Shown in pieces: positions 1-8,200 of a stretch of 29,398 nucleotides of DNA. A program made the translations under genes and the position numbers. Origin of the DNA: an uncultured Verrucomicrobiales bacterium (lineage in GTDB: Bacteria; Verrucomicrobiota; Verrucomicrobiae; Limisphaerales; CANJSG01); assembly GCA_946480965.1 (NCBI GenBank), contig CAMLMI010000012.1, positions 1 through 29,398 of the forward strand, given 5' to 3'. The stretch's first letter is position 1, and each line of letters begins with the position of its first letter. The notes beneath the pieces are model-generated. The model worked only from the letters and a program-made list of their open reading frames with translations, was not told the origin of the DNA and did not search any database.

Positions 1-2
1 GC

Positions 3-872
3 ACCTACCTCGAGGCCTGGGGCACCGGCTGCACCGGCAAGGAGTCGGAGATCTATGCCTACATCAAACCCAAGCTGAACCATCCCGACGCCACGCAGTG
101 GTCCGCGCAGTTCGCCGGCCTCGCCTGGCGCCTGCACACGCCGGAGAGCGTGGCCGATTTCCGCACGCGCGCCTTGGCCAAGTCCTTGTCCGTCGCCGAC
201 CGCAAAGCCGCGACCACCGCCATCGGCTTCAACGCCTCCAAGGAAGCCGCCGAAGCCATGCTCGACATCGCCGCCGGCACCGACGGAGCCGTGAAGGCCG
301 AGTCCATCTGGTGGTTGCTCAACCGCAAGGGCGGCCAGTGGAAGGACCACGGCCTCGACGCCGCCCTCAAATCGCGCGGCATCTACAACCCCGACGCCGT
401 CGAGCTCACGCCCGTCTCCAGCGCCGCTCCCGAGCCGCCCACCTACACCGTGGCCGATGTCGCGAAGCTCAAGGGCGACGTGCAACGTGGCGCGCAGAAA
501 GTCTCCGCCTGCTATTCCTGCCATCGCGTCGGAGACACCGGCGTGGACTTCGGTCCCGACCTCACGGGCTGGGCCTCGCGCCAAACCACCGAGGTGCTGC
601 TGAACGCCATCATCAAGCCCTCCGACGAGATCGCCCACGGCTTCGGAGGCTCCACCGTGAAGCTGAAGAACGGCGACGAGATCGACGGCATCGTCCTCAC
701 CGACCGAGATCCGACCATTGTCGTCTCCGCCGGCGGCCTGACCCAGATGGTTCCACGCAACCGCGTCGAATCCGTCCAGGGCCTTGGCCGTTCGCTCATG
801 TTGAGCGCCGACCAGATGGGCCTCACCCCGCAGGACCTCGCCGACATCGCGGCCTACTTGAAGACGAAGTAA
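3..872 (+). CDS. PVC-type putative heme-binding domain protein, C-terminal part (5' end outside window)
   Basis: The reading frame is open from the first bases, so this is the last 289 codons of a longer protein. A single c-type heme motif, CYSCH, is encoded at 510-524 and is followed by GPDLTGW, an 'IIKPSDEIAHGF' segment, a short beta-rich part with DGIVLTD, and the end 'DLADIAAYLKTK'. This order matches the 'putative heme-binding domain, Pirellula/Verrucomicrobium type' at the C-terminus of large secreted proteins that often carry a membrane-bound dehydrogenase propeller and HEAT repeats. The part before the heme (to about residue 130) is helical and HEAT-like by eye. A likely role is periplasmic electron transfer from an unknown dehydrogenase domain upstream. 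A strong terminator follows the stop. The family assignment is good; the substrate cannot be told from this fragment. Confidence 0.85.
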   Translation, partial: TYLEAWGTGCTGKESEIYAYIKPKLNHPDATQWSAQFAGLAWRLHTPESVADFRTRALAKSLSVADRKAATTAIGFNASKEAAEAMLDIAAGTDGAVKAESIWWLLNRKGGQWKDHGLDAALKSRGIYNPDAVELTPVSSAAPEPPTYTVADVAKLKGDVQRGAQKVSACYSCHRVGDTGVDFGPDLTGWASRQTTEVLLNAIIKPSDEIAHGFGGSTVKLKNGDEIDGIVLTDRDPTIVVSAGGLTQMVPRNRVESVQGLGRSLMLSADQMGLTPQDLADIAAYLKTK

Positions 873-893
873 CATCGTCTCCACGGAACCCGA

Positions 894-926
894 GCCGCCG
901 TCGCCCCGTGCGTCGGCGGCTTTTTT
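894..926 (+). terminator. Rho-independent terminator after the heme-binding protein gene
   Basis: Arms GCCGCCG (894-900) and CGGCGGC (914-920) pair. An inner CGC/GCG pair extends the stem past one T-T mismatch, and the run T6 (921-926) follows directly. It lies 22 nt after the stop codon at 872 and separates the heme protein from the secretion ATPase. Confidence 0.85.
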
Positions 927-1000
927 CGTTCCTGACACGAGAAGTTGCTGGCATCCGCGCTTCGCTCCCCTTACCTCTCTGCCGCGAAAGGAAGGCACCT

Positions 1001-2218
1001 GTGAGCGAAACCGTCCGCTACCTCGAATCCGAATCCGCCCGCCACGAAATCGAAATCGGCGTGCTCGTGAAGTATCTGCTCTTCGACGCCATCCAGGCGA
1101 ACGCGAGCGACATCCACATCGAGCCCTGGGAAAGCACGCTCGTCGTCCGCATCCGCCTCAACGGCGTGCTCCAGGAACTGGTCCACCTGCCGCTGGAGCT
1201 CATGGACAAGATCTCCGGCCGCTTCAAGGTGATGGCCAACCTCATCACCTACCAGTCGGACATCCCGCAGGAAGGCCACGCCCCCAGCGATCCCGAGCTG
1301 GGCGGAGTCGAGCAGCGCATCTCCATCTTCCCCACCACGCGCGGCGAAAAGATCGTCGTGCGCCTCTTCGACCCCAGCAACCGCAGCTTCGATCTCGCCG
1401 GGCTGGGTTTCGACGACGAGACGCTGGAGAAGTTCAAGAAACTCCTCGCCAAGCCCAGCGGCCTCATTCTGCTCAACGGCCCCACCGGTTCCGGCAAGAC
1501 CACCGCGATCTACTCGGCGCTCTGCCACATGATCAGCAAACACGGCAGCACCATCAGCATCGCCACCGTGGAAGACCCCGTGGAGTTCAACCTGCCGATG
1601 GTCTCCCAGGCGCAGGTCAACAAGGTGAAGGACTTCACCTATCCCGTCGCCCTCCGCTCCCTCATGCGCCAGGACCCGCAGGTCATCATGGTCGGCGAGA
1701 TCCGCGATCCCGAGACCGCGAACATCGCCGTGCAGGCCGGACTGACCGGCCACTTGGTCATCAGCACGATCCACTCCGGCAGCACCGCCGGCGTCTTCGC
1801 GCGCATGATCAACATGGACATGGAGCCCTTCCTCCTCGCCTCGTCCGTCATCGGCGTGCTCGGCGTCCGCCTGATCCGGAAGAACTGCACCTTCTGCGCC
1901 GAGCCCTACGAACCCGAGGAAAGCCTGCTGAAGCTCGTCCCCGCCGAGGCCCAGGAGACCGCGATGTTCCGGCGCGGCGCCGGTTGCCGCCACTGCATGG
2001 AAACCGGGTTCAGCGGCCGCAAGTCCGTCACGGAAATGCTCCTCGTGGACCAGGTCTTCCGCGACGCCGTGATGCAGAAGATCCCCACCAAGCAGCTCCA
2101 CCAGATCGCCGTGAACCAGGGGATGCAGCCCATGTGGCAGAACGGCCTGAACCGCGCGCTCAAGGGCGAGGCCCCGCTGGAGGAGATCCTCCGCGTCATC
2201 GCCGCCGACGAGTCGTAG
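1001..2218 (+). CDS. GspE/PilB/PulE-family type II secretion or type IV pilus ATPase, short form
   Basis: A 405-residue hexameric traffic ATPase that would power pseudopilus or pilus assembly at the inner membrane. The GTG start at 1001 is chosen because AAAGGAAG lies about 7 nt upstream and homology begins there; the open frame continues far upstream only because of high GC. Visible parts are an N2E-like domain with ASDIHIEP (about 35-42), Walker A GPTGSGKT (160-167), an Asp box around TVEDPVEF (189-196), Walker B VIMVGEIR (228-235), a His box ending STIHS (255-259), and a tetracysteine zinc module CTFC (296-299) / CRHC (329-332). The protein is shorter than usual (about 500-570 residues) because the N1E domain that docks to GspL/PilC-side partners is absent. 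No gspF, gspG or pil genes are nearby. PilT is unlikely, since the zinc module belongs to GspE/PilB. Confidence 0.93.
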   Translation: MSETVRYLESESARHEIEIGVLVKYLLFDAIQANASDIHIEPWESTLVVRIRLNGVLQELVHLPLELMDKISGRFKVMANLITYQSDIPQEGHAPSDPELGGVEQRISIFPTTRGEKIVVRLFDPSNRSFDLAGLGFDDETLEKFKKLLAKPSGLILLNGPTGSGKTTAIYSALCHMISKHGSTISIATVEDPVEFNLPMVSQAQVNKVKDFTYPVALRSLMRQDPQVIMVGEIRDPETANIAVQAGLTGHLVISTIHSGSTAGVFARMINMDMEPFLLASSVIGVLGVRLIRKNCTFCAEPYEPEESLLKLVPAEAQETAMFRRGAGCRHCMETGFSGRKSVTEMLLVDQVFRDAVMQKIPTKQLHQIAVNQGMQPMWQNGLNRALKGEAPLEEILRVIAADES

Positions 2219-2221
2219 GCG

Positions 2222-2247
2222 GCTGAACCTTGGCTGCGCGGTTCAGC
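2222..2247. other. Hairpin between convergent genes
   Basis: GCTGAACC (2222-2229) and GGTTCAGC (2240-2247) form a perfect 8-bp stem with a 10-nt loop in the short gap between the ATPase gene (+) and the giant surface-protein gene (-). There is no T run on either side, so it may be a weak bidirectional terminator or only a transcript end structure. Confidence 0.45.
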
Positions 2248-2288
2248 AGAACGCATGATCCGCGCGCGGCGCCGAGGGGTTGCCCTTC

Positions 2289-5200
2289 CTACTCCGCCTT
2301 GCGCGCCCGGTAGAAGCGTTCGTCCAACTGGAGAGCGGTGGGATCGATCAGGGTGGCCGGACCGTTGGTCAACGTGAGGAAGGTCAGCTCCGACCAGTCC
2401 AGCAGGTTGGTCGAGACATCGACGAAGTAGCCCTGATTCAAAGGACCGCTCAGCACGGTCGAGAACCGGCCATCGCCCAGGCGCTGCGGCGCCCCGAAAC
2501 GGATCGCTTCGACCACGACCACCTCAGCCGGATCGCTGAAGGCTTCGCCGACGGCATTGGCCACCCGCACGCTGTAGGAACCGGCGTCTTCCGGAGCGAG
2601 ATCCGCCAGCTCCAGCACCGGCTGGTTCGCGTTCGCGATGGGCTGATCGCCCTTGCGCCACTGGTAGGTGAGCGGCGCTTCGCCGGTGGCGCTGACCTGG
2701 AGCGTGATCGTTTCTCCTTCCGTAGCGACGGTTCCGGCCGGATGCGCGGTGATCGTCGGCGGCACTCGCACGATGAGCGTGGCCACGCGGCTGGTGATCG
2801 AGCCCACGGCGTTGCTGACGACCAAGCGATAGCTGCCGGCGTCGACCAACTGCGCCACGGCGATGGCCAGCGAATCCTGCGACGGCACGTCGAGATCCGA
2901 ACCGCCGCGCTGCCAACGGTAGGTCAACGGCGCGGAGCCGGTCGCGGTCACGCGCAACGTGATGGGCTGGCCCTGGATGACGACGGTGTCGTCGAGATCG
3001 TCCGTGATCGTCGGCGGGGCCAGCACGGTGACGGCCACGGGCGCGCTGAAGACGACGCCGAAGCTGTTCGTCACCCGAACGCGGTAGCTGCCGGTGTCTT
3101 CCAGCAACGCGGGGTTGAAAGCCAAGGACGCGCCGGATTTTCCGGGCAACAGCGTTTCGCCGAGGAACCATTGGTAGGCCAACGGCCCCGCTCCCGTGGC
3201 GACGACCTCCAGCGAACCGCTGCCACCAGCAGCGAGGGTGATGGCCGACGGAGGCGTGGCGATGACCGGGGCGTCGCCGCCGGGTTCGTCGTTGCCGCGT
3301 CCGGTGGTGGGGGCTTCCGCCTTCCAGTTCGCCGGATCGTTGCCGTAGGCGGACGCGACGAGGCGCTGCAGCGAAGCGCCGCCACCGTTCGCCGCAGCAG
3401 ACCAGGGCGCGTTGGTGCCATAGACCACACGGTCCACGAGGAGATAGGGGACAAACCCCGCGTCGGGGTGCGGCGCGGTCTGGGGCGCGTCGGGGCGCAG
3501 CAGTTCGACGCTCTCGCCGTCGTTGCTCAACTGGTCCGCGTAGGGACCAACCAGCGTCGCGCCCGCGCCATGACGGCTCTGGAACGCGGCCAGCGCCGCC
3601 GCATTGCCCGTGGGATTGAAGGGCACCACGACGAGCCGGCCGTTCGCCGGAATGCTCGTGTTCGCGGGGAAGTCGAAGGTGATGCCGCCAGCCAAGCGCC
3701 AGACGTTCGCGGGATTCGCCACGTCGTAGAGCGTGACGGGAGAACCGGTGAGGTTTTGCAGCTCGATGAACTCCGCGTCCGCACCGATGGCTTCGCTCGG
3801 AGCCAGCGTGGGCGGGCGATAGTGGATCTCGTTGATCACGACGGGACCGACCAGCGGGGCGGAGTTCGTCTTTCCCGTGCCGGTGCGGAACGCGGCGACG
3901 CTCGCGGGCGCGTCCATGCCGAAGGTGCGGTTGGCCATCGCGGTGAAGTCCACACCCACGCTGGTCAGCCAGCGGCCGAAGGAGACGCCGTTGGACGATG
4001 CGCCGAAGGAAACACTCGCGCGACGTCCGGTGAGATTGCCCAGCGCATCGGCTTCGGAGAGGTGCAGCTCGTCGCCGTGGGCCGAGCTGAAGCTGAAGAG
4101 CGGCGGAACGTCGTCCTCGCCGTCGGCCGGGCCGAACTGGTTCTGGTAGAAAACGCGGAAACCGCCGCTCGCGAGGGTGGTGCCGTCGGGGATGCGGAAG
4201 CGTTTCGGGTCCGCCGCGCTGTCGCTCAGATACCAGCCGCCGATGACGACGTTGGTCGGGCCGGGATTGTGCAGCTCGACGGCGTCCTCCAACGGCGGGT
4301 CGGTGTGGGCGAGGACCTCGTTGATCACGACTTCGCCGAGCGGCAGCCAGTTGGCCGCATCGGGCGAGGCGGTGGCCGGGAAGGAGACGACGTTCGTCGC
4401 GCCGTCGGGCAAGCGGCCTTGAGAAACACCCAGCGTCTGCGCGCCGAAATCCACCGCGTCGATCAAGCCGAGGTTCGGGCGATACAGCCGAAGCGTCTCG
4501 CCGCTGCTGCCCAGGCTGAAGACCACGTGGTCGCGACCTAGCGACGCGTCGCCGTCGGCGATGAACGTCACCCAACGGCGACCGGCGATGAAGCTAAGCG
4601 GCGCGATCGGGTTTTGCTCGATGCCGGGTGCCGACGGATCGTCGGTCAGCAGCAGACCGCCGAGGTCCACCGGCAGCGCGTCGAGATTGTAGAGCTCGAA
4701 CCAGTCGATGCCATCGGCGGCGCTGGCCATCCATTCGTTGATCCGAAGATTGGCGACGGAGCCGAGCGCAGCGGGACCGGCATTGGTTCGGCCGGGCGTG
4801 GGTTCATGCAGCAAGCGCCACTCGCCGCTGTTGAGGCCGATGGAACGGCCGTCCAACTGGAAGCCGTAGCCGACGTGGTCCACGACCTGACCGGCGGCGT
4901 TGAAGAGGTGGAGATCGCCGCCGGTGCCCGGGAGATTGAAACCCGTGTTGAGCCCGGCTTCCGGCACGGTCGAGGCGCGGCGATCGGCGGCGCAATAGAC
5001 CACGAGCCGCTCGTTGGCCGCGATCTGGACTCCGGCCGGGAAAACCCAGCGGTCCGAACCGTCGGCCTCCAAACCAAGCGCCATGCCTCCGAGAGCAACG
5101 GCCGAGGCTCCGGGATTGTGCAGCTCGACCCAATCGGCCCGACCGCCCCACGGCGTGACAAAAGTGCGGACGTTGCGCGCGAGCAGTTCGCTGAAGACCG

Positions 5201-8200
5201 GGTCGGTGTAGCTGGAGACGTAGTTGGAAGCACCGGGGCTGCCGCTGCCGGGGAAGGCGACGGTGTTCGGCGACCCATCTGGCAGACGGCCGCTGGAGAC
5301 GCCTTCTGGCTGCGCGGCATAGACCACGCGCTCGATCTCCGCGCCCGCGCTGTCATGCAGCACGAGCGTGCCGCCGCCCGCAGCCAGCTTGAACTGGAGA
5401 TGGTCCGCGCCCGGGCCTTCATCGGCCCAGAGCTGGAGATGTCCGCCCGGCGCGATGAAGGAGAGCGAAAGCAGGCGTTGCAGCGAGGTGTCGGCCCCAA
5501 GATGGAGACCGGCCAGCGCGGCGGGCGCGGTGGTGGAGCGGTTGAACAGTTCGATCCAATCGGCCGCGCCGGTCAGCGGATTGGCCAGCCACTCGTTGAT
5601 CGAAAGCTGCGACGCGGGCGCGGTGGCAGCGGCGAGGTTCGCGGCGTTGGGCGTGGGCGTGTTCAACACCCAGACGCCGTTCACCCGGCCGATGGGGAGA
5701 TTGGCCAGTTGCGCGCCAAAGGCCACGGCATCGACGCGGTTCGTGGCCGCGTCGTGGAGGAAGACCTGGTCGCCGCTCTTCGCCAGACCGAAGCCGGTGT
5801 GCAGGCCCGGCGCGGCAAAGGCCAAATCACACCAGACGACGAGCCGCGCCCCGGCGGCCAGAGAGGTTCCGTTGGGGAAAACGAACGCGCGGGGATCGCT
5901 GCTGTCGCTCAGGCTCCAACTGGAGAGATCGACCGTGGATGCGCCGGTGTTCACCAGCTCGACGTAGTCGGAGAACTGCCCGCCATTGCCCACGGCGGAG
6001 ACGTTGTCGGCCATGACTTCGCTCAACTGCACCGCGCCGAGCGTGAAGGGCGTGGGAGGCACACCGGGCGTGCCGTGGGGCACGGAACTGGCGCGCCAAT
6101 TGGCCGGGGAATTGGGATCGCCCAGCGGATCGACCACTTCGAGCGAAGCCCCGCCGCCGTCGGCCGCGAGCGGCCAACCGTTGGCGTCGTCGTAGTTCAC
6201 CGCCGTCACGACCACGCCGTCGCGGTCGAGCAGCGCGAGGCGTTCGCCACCGTTGGACAGGCTGTTGTCGAAGGTTCCGGCGAAGACCGCGCCCGGGTAG
6301 CGGATCTTGAAGGCGTTGGTGTTGGCGGAAGAAGCCAGCAGAACGATTGCGCCCGGCTGGAGGATGGTGCCTTCGTTGAAAGTGAAGGCGACGCCTTCGA
6401 GGCTGAAGCGTCCGACATCGACGGGCGTCGGGCCGACGTTGCGCAGCTCGACGAACTCATGGGCGTCGCCGCCCGGCGGGTTATACATGATCTCGGTGAA
6501 GCGCAGCGGCAGGCCGAGTTCGCCGACCGAGAAGTCCGCTTCGACCAACGCGCTCCAGGCACCGTTCTGGAGCACGCGCGCCTTGACCGTCATCGACGAG
6601 CCGAGCGCGACGGGCGCACCGGCATAGGCGCGGGCCGATCCGGCGACGGCTCCGCTGCCCGAGACGCGCGGGTCCACGCCGTTCGTGGTGTAGTGGATCG
6701 TTCCGGCGGGAGCGGACATCGCGAGGGCGAAGCCAGCCGGAACGCGGCCGCCGTGTTGGCCGAAGGTCGGCGCGACGACGTTCGGATAGAGCCCGGCGGC
6801 ACGGAGCTGGTTCAGCACGATGCCGGGACGGTTGACGAAGTAGGAATTGGTCATCCGCGCATTCTCCGCCATCCAATGGGCTTCGCGCGTGTAGAGCTCG
6901 TAGGAGCCGTTCTGATACGGATGCACGTCGCGGCGGTAGTCGCCCCAGCGGGCGGACTCGGCGACGATCGGTTTGTCCAGGATGGCCTGCCACTTGTGCC
7001 AGCGGGCGATGTTGCCCTCGGCGGTCAACGCGCCGCCGGGCGAGAGCAGGTGCTTCTGCACGCTGTCGGCGAAGGCGAGGCGGTATTCCGCGTTGTCGTC
7101 CAGCTTCTGGTGCAGGCCGCTGGGGAGATCGGTGGTGGAGACGCGGTTGATGTTCTCGTTGAGCAGGATGTTTTCGCCGTCCCAAGGGAGATACTTGAAG
7201 GTGCCTTCCGGACCGGGGACGCGCTTGCGGATGGCATACCAGTTCTTGTTGTTCCCCCAGTCCTGCGCGCCGACGTAGAACTGGAGCAGCATGTAGTCGA
7301 TGAACCAAGGGACATCGAGCCGCTGCTTCATCTGCTCGTAGGCGGCGGCGTTCTCCAGGCCGGTGAGCCCGAGCATGGCGTTGTAGGCGGCCGAGGTGCC
7401 GCTGCTCAGCGCGCCCTGGTCATAGACGTCGTAGTCGGCCTTCGATCCGCCGAAATAGTTCGGACCGAAGCTGTCGGTCGGCTGCTCGGTGAAGTCGAAG
7501 ACGCCCCAATAGAGGCCGTTGATGAAGAGATGGAAGTAGCGGCTGTGGCTGCCCAGACGGCCCATGTCGCGGAAGGTGTCCTTCCACCAGGCGTCGCGCG
7601 TGCGGCTGGCACGGCTACGCTGGAGCGCGCCAAGTCCTTCGGAGGGAGAGTCGGACCAATGCCGCCAGCTCGTGCCGAAATCGGGACGCAGGATCAGGTC
7701 GTCGAACTCCTCCGCCGGCGAGTCCTCGAAGAGCCGGTATTCGAGATCCGACGGGCCGTAGTCGCCCTTGAAGAGCAGCTTGAATCCGTGCTTCGGATTC
7801 TTGTGCGGATCGCGGCTGGCGTTGCCGTGCAGACGGAGACCGCCGTCGATGGAGAATGCGGAGGTGCCGTCGGGCAGCACCATCTCCACGGCGCATTCCT
7901 TGTCGTTCTTGTTCTTGTTGGCCGAGGAAGAGGTCGGATAGAGGCCGGTCGCGCCGAACATGTCGTCGCGGTTCATCACGATGGACACCATCGGCAGCTC
8001 GCGCAGGCCGTCCTTCAACCGCTGGAGCTTCACCGGATCGAGGGCGGAAGCGGCGTTGTTCGGATCGACCCGCACGGGGTCGAGGTCCATCTCGTAGTCG
8101 GCGGGAATGATGCCGTCGGGGAAGTTGAAGTTGCCCGTGCCCCAGTTGTCCGGGAATCCGGCCGGGTTGTTCGGCTGGGCGATCACCTGGTCGAGGAAGA

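Noticed and set aside
98..1000. Long N-terminal extension of the GspE-like frame
   Set aside because: It overlaps the heme-protein gene and a terminator, is Arg/His-rich, and a GTG with a good Shine-Dalgarno stands at 1001.
2280..4541. Plus-strand open frame of 753 codons opposite the giant gene
   Set aside because: It is Arg/Gly/Asp-rich without domains and lies opposite clear lamin-tail and Ig domains; long antisense frames are expected at this GC content.
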